This document shows, piece by piece, positions 28,180-35,208 of a DNA stretch of 64,000 bases. How positions within the stretch are numbered: the stretch's first letter is position 1; each line of letters begins with the position of its first letter. This DNA is from Thermopolyspora flexuosa (lineage in GTDB: Bacteria > Actinomycetota > Actinomycetes > Streptosporangiales > Streptosporangiaceae), in NCBI RefSeq assembly GCF_006716785.1, contig NZ_VFPQ01000001.1, forward strand, positions 2,480,001 through 2,544,000, in the 5' to 3' direction. The notes beneath the pieces are model-generated. The model did no database searches. It was given only the letters and a program-made list of their open reading frames with translations, and was not told the DNA's origin. A program made the position numbers and the translations under genes.

Positions 28180-29172
28180 ATGCGCCGACTGGCCGTTCTC
28201 GCCGCCGCCGTTCCGCTGTTGTTCGCCGCCGCCTGCAGTGGCGGCTCGGGAGGCGGTGGTGACGCGTCCCCGAACGCGGGCGTGGCCACGGTCTCGGCCT
28301 CCCCGTCCGGCCCGCCGGCCTCCGCCGAGGACCTGAAGGTCAGCGGCAAGAGCGGCGAGAAGCCGGAGGTGACCTTCCCGAAGGGCACGCCGCCGACCAC
28401 GTCCACCGCCAAGACGGTGATCAACGGCGACGGCGAGGCCGTCAAGGCCGGCGACAACGTCATCGTGAACCTCACCGCCTACACCTGGGACGGCCAGTCG
28501 AACTCGCTGGTCGGCTCCACCTACGACGAGGGCTCGCCGCAGGTGCTCAAGGTCGGCGACGAGCTGCCCAAGGTGATCAGCACCGCGTTCCAGCAGGCGA
28601 AGGTCGGCGACCGGTTCTTCGCCGTGGTGGCCGCCGACAGCCTCTCCAAGGAGCAGCTCGAGCAGGCCAAGGCGCAGGGCACCGACAAGATGGCGAGCCT
28701 GTACGTCATCGACGTGGTGGCCCGGGCCACGGCGAAGGCCGCCTCCGGCAAGGAGGTCAAGGCCGACGTCAAGGGCATCACCCTGGAGAACCCCGGCGGC
28801 GACGCCGCGCCGAAGCTGTCCACCAAGACCGGCGAGAAGGCCCCGGCCGAGCTCGTCGCCAAGACCGTGATCAAGGGCGACGGGCCGAAGGTGAAGTCCG
28901 GCCAGGGCGTGCTCGTGCACTACGTCGGCAAGATCTGGGGCACCGACAAGGAGTTCGACAGCAGCTGGAACCGGGGCAACCCGGTGATGTTCCAGATCGG
29001 CACCGGCCAGGTCATCAAGGGCTGGGACCAGGGCCTGGTCGGCGTCCCGGTGGGCAGCCGCGTGCTGCTGGTGATCCCGCCCAAGCTCGGGTACGGCGAG
29101 CAGGGCCAGGGTGACGTGATCAAGGGCACCGACACCCTCGTCTTCGTCGTGGACGTGCTGGGAGCGTACTGA
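28180..29172 (+). CDS. FKBP-type peptidyl-prolyl isomerase lipoprotein, two domains
   Basis: This is a secreted, lipid-anchored prolyl isomerase (330 residues). Signal peptide and lipobox FAAAC give Cys19, then a Gly/Ser linker. The first FKBP-like domain (about 65-190) is divergent and lacks most aromatic pocket residues. The second (about 215-330) is canonical: VLVHYVGKIWGTDKEFDSSW, GQVIKGWDQGLVGVPVGSRV and IPPKLGYGEQGQG. The ATG at 28180 follows GAGGAAA by 6 nt; a TTG precedes it directly. Related actinobacteria also carry FKBP genes next to pafA, without proven functional link to the proteasome. Confidence 0.9.
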   Translation: MRRLAVLAAAVPLLFAAACSGGSGGGGDASPNAGVATVSASPSGPPASAEDLKVSGKSGEKPEVTFPKGTPPTTSTAKTVINGDGEAVKAGDNVIVNLTAYTWDGQSNSLVGSTYDEGSPQVLKVGDELPKVISTAFQQAKVGDRFFAVVAADSLSKEQLEQAKAQGTDKMASLYVIDVVARATAKAASGKEVKADVKGITLENPGGDAAPKLSTKTGEKAPAELVAKTVIKGDGPKVKSGQGVLVHYVGKIWGTDKEFDSSWNRGNPVMFQIGTGQVIKGWDQGLVGVPVGSRVLLVIPPKLGYGEQGQGDVIKGTDTLVFVVDVLGAY

Positions 29173-29188
29173 GCGCGGGCGTGACGCC

Positions 29189-29866
29189 ATGACCGCGGAC
29201 GATCTGGGCGTGCTCGGCGCGCTGCGGGACCCGGTGCGCCGGCGGCTCTACGAGTACGTGGTCGCGCAGGGGCGCGAGGTGAGCCGCGGCGAGGCCGCCG
29301 AGGCGGTCGGCATCCAGCGCACCCTCGCCGCGTTCCACCTCGACCGGCTGGTCGAGGCGGGCCTGCTCGAGGCCGGCTCGCGGCGGCTGACCGGGCGCAC
29401 CGGGCCGGGCAGCGGCCGCCCGGCGAAGGTCTACCGCCGGGCCGCCACCGAGCACCAGGTGAGCGTGCCGCCCCGCGACTACCGCACGCTCGCCCTGCTC
29501 CTCGCCGACGTGGTCGCGGCGCTGGAGGCGGACCGGCGGGCCGAGGACGCGGCCCGCCGGGCGGGCGAGTCGATCGGCGCCGCCGAGCCGCGTGACGCCG
29601 ATCTGGAGGCGGTGCTGGCGGCCCGCGGCTACGAGCCGTACCCCGACGAGCAGGGCGCGCTGCGGCTGCGCAACTGCCCCTTCCACCTCGCCGCCGAGCG
29701 GCAGCCGACCCTGGTCTGCGCGATGAACCTCGCGCTGTGCGAGGGCCTGCTCAAGGGGCTGGGCCGGGACGGCGAGGTGGCCGCGGTGCTCGATCCGCGG
29801 CCGGGGGAGTGCTGCGTCGCGTTCCGCCCGCCGCCGGAGGACGCTTCTAAAAACAAGAATTATTGA
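29189..29866 (+). CDS. winged-helix regulator with C-terminal cysteines (SufR-like)
   Basis: This 225-residue regulator begins with an ArsR/DeoR-type winged helix (LRDPVRRRLYEYVVAQGREV, then AVGIQRTLAAFHLDRLVEAG). Its C-terminal half has cysteines in RNCPFHL, LVCAMNLALCEG and GECCVAF. That spacing resembles the Fe-S-binding regulator SufR, which represses Fe-S assembly genes, so redox or cluster sensing is inferred. No suf genes are in the window. Start ATG at 29189 is 16 nt after the FKBP stop and has no clear ribosome site, so it may depend on translational coupling. Its stop overlaps a TTGACA box that may drive the next gene. Confidence 0.75.
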   Translation: MTADDLGVLGALRDPVRRRLYEYVVAQGREVSRGEAAEAVGIQRTLAAFHLDRLVEAGLLEAGSRRLTGRTGPGSGRPAKVYRRAATEHQVSVPPRDYRTLALLLADVVAALEADRRAEDAARRAGESIGAAEPRDADLEAVLAARGYEPYPDEQGALRLRNCPFHLAAERQPTLVCAMNLALCEGLLKGLGRDGEVAAVLDPRPGECCVAFRPPPEDASKNKNY

Positions 29867-29892
29867 CATAGAAGCCCCGGCCGTGGTCGGCT
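29863..29892 (+). promoter_or_regulatory. candidate promoter of the DUF3291 gene (consensus -35)
   Basis: A consensus TTGACA (29863-29868) overlaps the stop codon of the upstream gene in a short AT-rich patch. TCGGCT (29887-29892), 18 nt downstream, is a poor -10 but would place the start of transcription on the ATG at 29899. Confidence 0.4.
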
Positions 29893-29898
29893 GTGTCC

Positions 29899-30357
29899 AT
29901 GCATCTGGCACAGCTGAACGTGGCACGCATGGTCGCGCCCCTCGACTCCCCGGTGATGGCGGACTTCGTGGCCGGCCTCGAGCACATCAACCGGCTCGCC
30001 GACTCCTGGCCGGGCTTCGTGTGGCGGCTCAAGGGCAGCGGGCCGACCGGTACCACGCCGGACACCGAGGACGAGCGCGTGCTCGTCAACCTGTCGGTCT
30101 GGGAGTCGCGCGAGGCGCTGTGGAGCTACACCTACCGCAGCGAGCACCTGCGGTTCATGCAGCGGCGGCGGGAGTGGTTCGAGCCGCTGCGGCAGCCGCA
30201 CCTGGTGATGTGGTGGATCCCGCAGGGCGTGATCCCCACCGTGCCGGAGGCGATGGAACGGCTGCGCAGGCTCCGCGAGGAGGGGCCGAGCCCCGAGGCG
30301 TTCACCTTCCGGGACTTCTACGAGCCGACGGGGGAGCGGCGCCTCGAGCGCATCTGA
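29899..30357 (+). CDS. DUF3291 family protein
   Basis: This small cytoplasmic protein (152 residues) has the DUF3291 pattern: LAQLNVARMVAPLDSPVMAD near the N-terminus, NLSVWESREALWSYTYRS, EHLRFMQRRREWF and LVMWWIPQG. The fold is a dimeric alpha-beta barrel related to monooxygenase-like proteins; no activity is established. Start ATG 29899 is preferred because of the promoter spacing; GTG at 29893 is possible. It is convergent with the next gene. Confidence 0.8.
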   Translation: MHLAQLNVARMVAPLDSPVMADFVAGLEHINRLADSWPGFVWRLKGSGPTGTTPDTEDERVLVNLSVWESREALWSYTYRSEHLRFMQRRREWFEPLRQPHLVMWWIPQGVIPTVPEAMERLRRLREEGPSPEAFTFRDFYEPTGERRLERI

Positions 30358-30366
30358 GCCGTGCCG

Positions 30367-30395
30367 CCGTCCCGGTTGACGGGGGCCGGGGACGG
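30367..30395. terminator. hairpin between convergent DUF3291 and DUF3866 genes
   Basis: CCGTCCCGG (30367-30375) pairs with CCGGGGACGG (30386-30395) with a single bulged G. The two stops are only 57 bp apart. Confidence 0.45.
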
Positions 30396-30414
30396 GGCGG
30401 GCCCCGGAACGGCG

Positions 30415-31506
30415 CTACGGAGCGCCCTGGGAGAGCAGGGTGGCGACGTGACGGCCGGCCGCGGCCGAGGCGAGGAAGCAGGCCTCGTCCTGGTCGAGCC
30501 CCCGGCCCATCGACGACAGCCGGACCGGGCAGCGCTCCAGCAGCTCCCGCAGGCCGTCCACGCCGACCTCGACCAGCTCGTGCCGCTCGCCCAGCGGCTC
30601 GGCCTGCTTCGCCACCCGCTCGCCGAACTCGCCCGGCAGCCGCGGCACCACCACCTGGGCCCGGGCGAGCGCGACCCGGCCGTAGGCGGTGAGCGAGTGG
30701 TGGGACACGCCCAGGTGCCGCTCCCGGGCGTCGCCCTCGCTCACCCGCAGCGCGGCCACCGGCCGCCCGCCGAGCACCGCGGCCGCGTTGACCGCCTCCC
30801 CGGCGGCCACCCCGGAGAACCCCCACCGGGTGCCGGTGCCGAGGTTGCCCGGCCCCTGCGCCACGATCGCGACCTCGGCGCCGAGCACGTGCCGCGCGGC
30901 GAGCAGCCCGGTGTGCACGGTCACCGTCTCCACGTCGCCGCCGAACGCCTGCCCGACCGTGATCACCCCGCACAGCCAGCCTGCCTCGCGCAGCCGCGCG
31001 CACGACATCGAGAACCAGGCCGGCAGCGCCCCGCCGTCGAGCATCACGTACGCCACCTTCGTGCCGGGGCGCGAGCCGTACAGCCCGGCGAGGATCGCCG
31101 GGACCGCGGAGTGCAGGTCGGCCACGACCACCGGCATGCCGCCCAGGTCGTCGGCCTCCCGCAGCACCTCGTGGTACGGCGAGCCCTGCTCGTCCGCGCC
31201 GAGCACGGTGGCCTGCAGCGGCGTGTAGCGGGCCTTGACCAGATGGCCGGGTCCGGACGGATCTTGTGGCAAACGGTCCGGAACGGCGACCACCATGGCG
31301 TACCCTCCCGTACCGAGCCCCAGGGCGAGCGCGGTGGTGTTCAGCAGCACCGTGTCGCCCGGCTCGGGACGTCCCACCAGCGCCGGATAGGCGAGCGCGC
31401 GGCACTGCTCGCGCCCCTCCCCGTCGCCGATGGCGACGTCCAGCTCGACCGCCCCCGTCCACTCACGCCGGACCGCCGTCACCGTGCCCTTGCGCCACCT
31501 GATCAC
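30415..31506 (-). CDS. DUF3866 family protein
   Basis: This is a conserved actinobacterial protein of unknown function (363 residues). It begins with a small beta-rich domain (MIRWRKGTVTAVRREWTGAV), then an alpha/beta region with PVVVADLHSAVPAILAGLYG, KVAYVMLDGGALPAWFS and VAIVAQGPGNLGTGTRWGFSG. The Gly-rich loop and the SSMGRGLDQDEACFLA tail are typical of the family. Start GTG at 31506 is likely leaderless because a -10-like TACCCT ends 7 nt before it. It is divergent from pafB with a shared promoter region of 84 bp. Confidence 0.82.
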   Translation of the reverse strand: MIRWRKGTVTAVRREWTGAVELDVAIGDGEGREQCRALAYPALVGRPEPGDTVLLNTTALALGLGTGGYAMVVAVPDRLPQDPSGPGHLVKARYTPLQATVLGADEQGSPYHEVLREADDLGGMPVVVADLHSAVPAILAGLYGSRPGTKVAYVMLDGGALPAWFSMSCARLREAGWLCGVITVGQAFGGDVETVTVHTGLLAARHVLGAEVAIVAQGPGNLGTGTRWGFSGVAAGEAVNAAAVLGGRPVAALRVSEGDARERHLGVSHHSLTAYGRVALARAQVVVPRLPGEFGERVAKQAEPLGERHELVEVGVDGLRELLERCPVRLSSMGRGLDQDEACFLASAAAGRHVATLLSQGAP

Positions 31507-31513
31507 GTGGACA

Positions 31514-31554
31514 AGGGTAGCGTCGGCGCGCGCCCCCGGCAGGCGCGTTAGCGT
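31514..31554. promoter_or_regulatory. divergent promoter region DUF3866/pafB
   Basis: On the minus strand TACCCT (31519-31514) is a candidate -10 for the DUF3866 gene. On the plus strand TAGCGT (31549-31554) is one for pafB, 36 nt before its ATG. The two are about 30 bp apart, so regulation of one may affect the other. Confidence 0.35.
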
Positions 31555-31590
31555 CGCAGGCGACCCGCTACAGCCACGAAGGGAGGCCCG

Positions 31591-32538
31591 ATGTCGCGGC
31601 GGAAGACCGAGCGGCTGCTCAACCTGGTGATCTGCCTGCTCGCCACCAGGCGGCCGCTCACCGCCGAGCAGATCCGGCAGGCCGTGCCCGGGTACGACCG
31701 GGACAGCGACGAGGCCTTCCAGCGCATGTTCGAGCGGGACAAGAACGAGCTGCGGGAGATCGGCATCCCGATCCGGGTGGAGCGCGACTGGGAGGGCGAG
31801 CTCGGCTACCGCATCGAGCGGCGCGCCTACGAGCTGCCCGAGATCTCGCTCGAGCCCGACGAGGCCGCGGTGCTCGGCCTCGCCGCCCAGGTGTGGCAGC
31901 GGGCCGCGCTCGCGGGCGCGGCGAGCGGGGCGCTGCTCAAGCTGCGCGCCGCCGGGGTGGAGACCGACGAGGCCTCGGCCGGGCCGTTCGAGCTGCGGGT
32001 GGACACCCCCGACCCGGCCTTCCCGGCGCTGTGGCAGGCGGTGCGGGACCGGCGCGTGGTGCGGTTCGACTACCGCGCCGCGGGACGCGGGGAGGTGCTC
32101 ACCCGGACCGTGGAGCCGTGGGGCGTGGTGAGCCGCCGCGGCCGCTGGTACCTGGTGGGCCACGACCGCGACCGCGACGCCCCCCGGGTGTTCCGGCTCA
32201 GCCGCATCACCGGCGAGGTGCGCCCGGTCGGCAAGCCCGGCCAGGTGACCGTGCCCGAGGACGTCGACATCCGGGCCATGGTCGACTACCAGGACAAGCG
32301 GCTCGCCACCACGCGCACCGCCGTCGTGCACGTGCGCCCCGGCACCTGCCAGGGCCTGCGGCACCGCGCCGCCGCGACCCGGCCCGGCCCGGACGGCTGG
32401 GACGAGCTCCAGGTCACCTTCTCCGACCCCGACCGGCTCGGCGCCTGGATCGCCAGCCTCGGCGCCGACGTACGCGTGATCGACCCGCCCGACCTGCGGG
32501 ACGCGGTGATCCGGCGACTGAAGGGAGCGTTGGCATGA
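31591..32538 (+). CDS. pafB: WYL-domain regulator PafB
   Basis: PafB forms, with PafC, a transcription activator of DNA-damage genes in mycobacteria. The 315-residue product has an N-terminal winged helix (SRRKTERLLNLVICLLATRR, then AFQRMFERDKNELREIGIPI), a WYL domain (about 140-230, VRFDYRAAGR, RWYLVGHDRDRDAPRVFRL) and the WYL C-terminal extension. AAGGGAGG is 5 nt before the ATG. The stop overlaps the pafC start by four bases, which fits equal production of a heterodimer. Pupylation role is not expected despite the name. Confidence 0.92.
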   Translation: MSRRKTERLLNLVICLLATRRPLTAEQIRQAVPGYDRDSDEAFQRMFERDKNELREIGIPIRVERDWEGELGYRIERRAYELPEISLEPDEAAVLGLAAQVWQRAALAGAASGALLKLRAAGVETDEASAGPFELRVDTPDPAFPALWQAVRDRRVVRFDYRAAGRGEVLTRTVEPWGVVSRRGRWYLVGHDRDRDAPRVFRLSRITGEVRPVGKPGQVTVPEDVDIRAMVDYQDKRLATTRTAVVHVRPGTCQGLRHRAAATRPGPDGWDELQVTFSDPDRLGAWIASLGADVRVIDPPDLRDAVIRRLKGALA

Positions 32539-33494
32539 GTTCCGCCGACCGGCTGCCGCGGCTGCTCGCGCTGGTGCCGTACCTGCTGTCCCACCAGGGC
32601 GCCGAGGTGGGCGAGGTGGCCAAACTGTTCGGCGTCACCGAGAAACAGCTCATCGACGACCTGCAGCTGGTATGGATGTGCGGCCTGCCCGGCCACACCC
32701 CCGGCGACCTCATCGACGTCTCCTGGGACGGCGGCGAGATCCTCATCGACAACGCCGACACCATCGCCCGGCCGCTGCGCCTCGCCGTGGACGAGGCGAG
32801 CGCGCTCATCGTCGCGCTGCGCATGCTCGCCGACCTGCCCGGGTTCGAGAACAACCGGGACGCGCTCGCCCGGGTGATCGCCAAGCTGGAGCGGGCCGCG
32901 GCCGAGGGCGCCGCGACGGTGAGCAACCAGGTCGCCGTCGAGGTGGACGCGCAGCCCGACGCGCTCGCCACCGTGCAGGACGCGCTGCGCCGCAGGCGGC
33001 GGCTGTCGCTGCGCTACTACGTGCCGGGCCGCGACGAGATCACCCCGCGCGAGGTCGACCCGATGCGGGTGGTGATGGCCGACGGCCGCGCCTACCTGGA
33101 GGGCTGGTGCTACCGGGCCGAGGGCATGCGGCTGTTCCGGCTCGACCGCATCCTCGGCGTCGAGGTGCTGGAGGTGCCCGCGAGCCCGCCGGAGGAGGCC
33201 GAGCCGATGGACCTCGCCGAGGGCGTGTTCCGCCCCTCGCCCACCGACGAGCTGGTCGAGCTCGAGGTCACCGCCGCCGGCCGGTGGGTCGCCGAGTACT
33301 ACCCGTGCGAGCAGGTCACCGAGCTCGGCGAGGGACGGCTGCGCATCGCCCTGCGCGCCCGCGACCAGGGCTGGCTGGTACGGCTCGCGCTGCGGCTCGG
33401 CGACAGCGGCAAGGTGGTCGCCCCGGCCGCGCTCGCGCGGCGTGTCGCCGACGAGGCGCGCGCCGCCCTCGCCCTCTACAGTGACGCTTCATGA
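32535..33494 (+). CDS. pafC: WYL-domain regulator PafC
   Basis: PafC is the partner of PafB. The 319-residue product starts with a degenerate winged helix (DRLPRLLALVPYLLSHQGAE, VAKLFGVTEKQLIDDLQLVW), then a WYL domain (about 145-225, RLSLRYYVPGRDEITPREVD, AYLEGWCYRAEGMRLFRLDR) and the C-terminal extension ending in SDAS. The ATG sits inside the pafB stop (ATGA). Its own stop overlaps the next ATG in the same way, so three genes form a tightly coupled unit. Confidence 0.92.
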   Translation: MSSADRLPRLLALVPYLLSHQGAEVGEVAKLFGVTEKQLIDDLQLVWMCGLPGHTPGDLIDVSWDGGEILIDNADTIARPLRLAVDEASALIVALRMLADLPGFENNRDALARVIAKLERAAAEGAATVSNQVAVEVDAQPDALATVQDALRRRRRLSLRYYVPGRDEITPREVDPMRVVMADGRAYLEGWCYRAEGMRLFRLDRILGVEVLEVPASPPEEAEPMDLAEGVFRPSPTDELVELEVTAAGRWVAEYYPCEQVTELGEGRLRIALRARDQGWLVRLALRLGDSGKVVAPAALARRVADEARAALALYSDAS

Positions 33495-33778
33495 CGGTAA
33501 TTTTCGCCGCGGTCGGGCTGGTCGCCGCCGGGCTCGCCGTACTCGCGGTGCTGTCGGTCCGGGTGTGGCTGGCCGCCCGGGAGCTGGGGCGCGAGGTGGA
33601 GCGCACGCGGCGGCTGCTCGCCGAGCGGAGGGCGCGAGCAGCGGATTCCGGTCCCGGCGCGGGCGGCGGGAACCGCGGCCCGCAGGGGAACGGCGTGCCC
33701 CGTACCCGGGCCGCGGCCGCCGGCGGGACGGATGAACGGAGCCGGAACGGAAGGGAGCGGAATGGAAGGGAGGGGTGA
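33491..33778 (+). CDS. small single-span membrane protein
   Basis: The 95-residue product has one hydrophobic segment (about 3-28, FAAVGLVAAGLAVLAVLSV), then a charged helix (ARELGREVERTRRLLAERRA) and a disordered Gly/Asn/Arg-rich tail. It overlaps the pafC stop by ATGA, which supports translation. I do not recognise a family. Its place between pafC and tatA and its bitopic shape would permit an accessory role at the Tat translocase, but that is only inference. The low-complexity tail may be poorly conserved. Confidence 0.6.
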   Translation: MTVIFAAVGLVAAGLAVLAVLSVRVWLAARELGREVERTRRLLAERRARAADSGPGAGGGNRGPQGNGVPRTRAAAAGGTDERSRNGRERNGREG

Positions 33779-33846
33779 GACCAGGCGGCGGTAGCGCGTA
33801 CGATCGAGGTGGACTCTGCACGTCGCTCGGCCTTAAGGATGTCGCG

Positions 33847-34149
33847 ATGCCCACACTGGGACCCATGGAGTGGATCCTCATCCTCCTGGTGCTGATCCTG
33901 CTGTTCGGCGCCAAGAAGCTGCCGGACACGGCGAGGGCGCTGGGCCAGTCCCTTCGCCTGTTCAAGAAGGAGACCGCCAAGCTGGATGACGACGACGCCG
34001 CGTCGCGTCCCCAGCCCGCCAAGGCCGTCCAGACGCCCCCGCTGCCCCCGGCCCAGCCGATGAGCGACGAGGAGCGGGCCCGCGCGCTGGAGGAGGAGGC
34101 CGCGCGGCTGCGCGCCCGGGCCGCGGCGCAGAAGAACAAGGAGGAGTGA
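33847..34149 (+). CDS. tatA: Sec-independent translocase subunit TatA
   Basis: TatA oligomers form the protein-conducting element of the twin-arginine translocase. The 100-residue product has the short N-terminal helix (MEWILILLVLILLFG), the hinge FGAKKLP, the amphipathic helix DTARALGQSLRLFKKE and a charged tail with a Glu/Arg-rich helix. The ATG at 33847 follows AAGGAT by 6 nt; a longer frame upstream lacks similarity. TACGAT at 33799-33804 is a possible own -10. tatC follows after 58 bp and no tatB is nearby. Confidence 0.93.
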   Translation: MPTLGPMEWILILLVLILLFGAKKLPDTARALGQSLRLFKKETAKLDDDDAASRPQPAKAVQTPPLPPAQPMSDEERARALEEEAARLRARAAAQKNKEE

Positions 34150-34207
34150 GCCTCCGGCTCGCCCGCCGCCCGACCGACCTGTCGCCTCCGCACACCGGGG
34201 ATCTCGG

Positions 34208-35080
34208 ATGACGCTGCTCAAACGCTCGTCCGCGTCGAAACGGCGCGATGACGAGGGGCGCATGCCGCTCATGGATCATCTCCGCGAGCTGCGCAGCCGC
34301 CTGATCAAGGCGATCCTCAGCATCGTCGCGGGGACCGTGCTCGGCTTCGTGTTCTTCGAGCCGATCTGGAACTTCCTCAAGACGCCCTACTGCCGGCTGC
34401 CGCAGTCGCAGCAGCTCAACCGGGAGTCGTGCACGCTCGTGGTGAACGGCGTGTTCGACGCGTTCCTCGTCAACCTCAAGGTCGCGCTGATCTTCGGGAT
34501 CATCGTCTCCGCCCCGCTGTGGCTGTACCAGATCTGGGCGTTCGTCACCCCGGGGCTGTACCAGCACGAGCGGCGCTACACCCTGTCCTTCCTCGGCATC
34601 GCCGTGCCGCTGTTCCTCGCCGGCGCGGCGCTCGCCTACTTCGTGATGGACAAGGGCCTGTCGCTGCTGCTCGGGTTCGCGCCGTCGGGCGTGATCCCGC
34701 TGCTCAGCATGAGCGAGTACCTCAACTTCGCGCTCGCCATGCTGATCATCTTCGGGGTGTCGTTCGAGCTGCCGTTGCTGCTGGTGTTCCTCAACATCAT
34801 CGGGGTGCTGCGGTTCCGCACCGTGGCCAAGCACCAGCGCATGGTGATCTTCTGCATGTTCGTGTTCTCGGCGGTGGCCACGCCGAGCCAGGACCCGATC
34901 AGCATGCTCTCGCTCGCCCTGCCGATGGTTGGCCTGTTCCTGCTCGCCGAGGTGTTCATGTACTTCCACGACCGCAAGCGCGACGCGGAGGAGGCCGAGC
35001 GGCAGCGGGCGCTGGAGGAGGAGCTCGACGGTCCCGCGGCGAGCCGGGCCGACGACCTGGAGGGCAGCTCCCGGGAGTGA
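34208..35080 (+). CDS. tatC: Sec-independent translocase subunit TatC
   Basis: TatC is the receptor for twin-arginine signal peptides. The 290-residue product has six transmembrane segments. It shows the cytoplasmic N-terminus PLMDHLRELRSRLIK (with the conserved HLRELRSR), the periplasmic Pro loop around APLWLYQIWAFVTPGLYQHE, and FGVSFELPLLLVFLN. The C-terminus is a long charged Glu/Arg tail. The gene order pafB-pafC-tatA-tatC-helY matches that of mycobacteria. Confidence 0.95.
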   Translation: MTLLKRSSASKRRDDEGRMPLMDHLRELRSRLIKAILSIVAGTVLGFVFFEPIWNFLKTPYCRLPQSQQLNRESCTLVVNGVFDAFLVNLKVALIFGIIVSAPLWLYQIWAFVTPGLYQHERRYTLSFLGIAVPLFLAGAALAYFVMDKGLSLLLGFAPSGVIPLLSMSEYLNFALAMLIIFGVSFELPLLLVFLNIIGVLRFRTVAKHQRMVIFCMFVFSAVATPSQDPISMLSLALPMVGLFLLAEVFMYFHDRKRDAEEAERQRALEEELDGPAASRADDLEGSSRE

Positions 35081-35195
35081 CGCGGCGCACCCGCGCGGGA
35101 ACGCCGCGGCGCCGCCGGCCGGCCGTACGGCGGGCCGCAGGGTGACGGTGTGATCGCGTTCCGTTCGGCGGGACGGACCAAAAGTGCCGGGTCGG

Positions 35196-35201
35196 TAGGC
35201 T
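35196..35201 (+). promoter_or_regulatory. candidate -10 (TAGGCT) of helY
   Basis: TAGGCT ends 7 nt before the helY ATG, and no Shine-Dalgarno sequence intervenes, which suggests a leaderless mRNA. Confidence 0.4.
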
Positions 35202-35208
35202 TGGGCGC

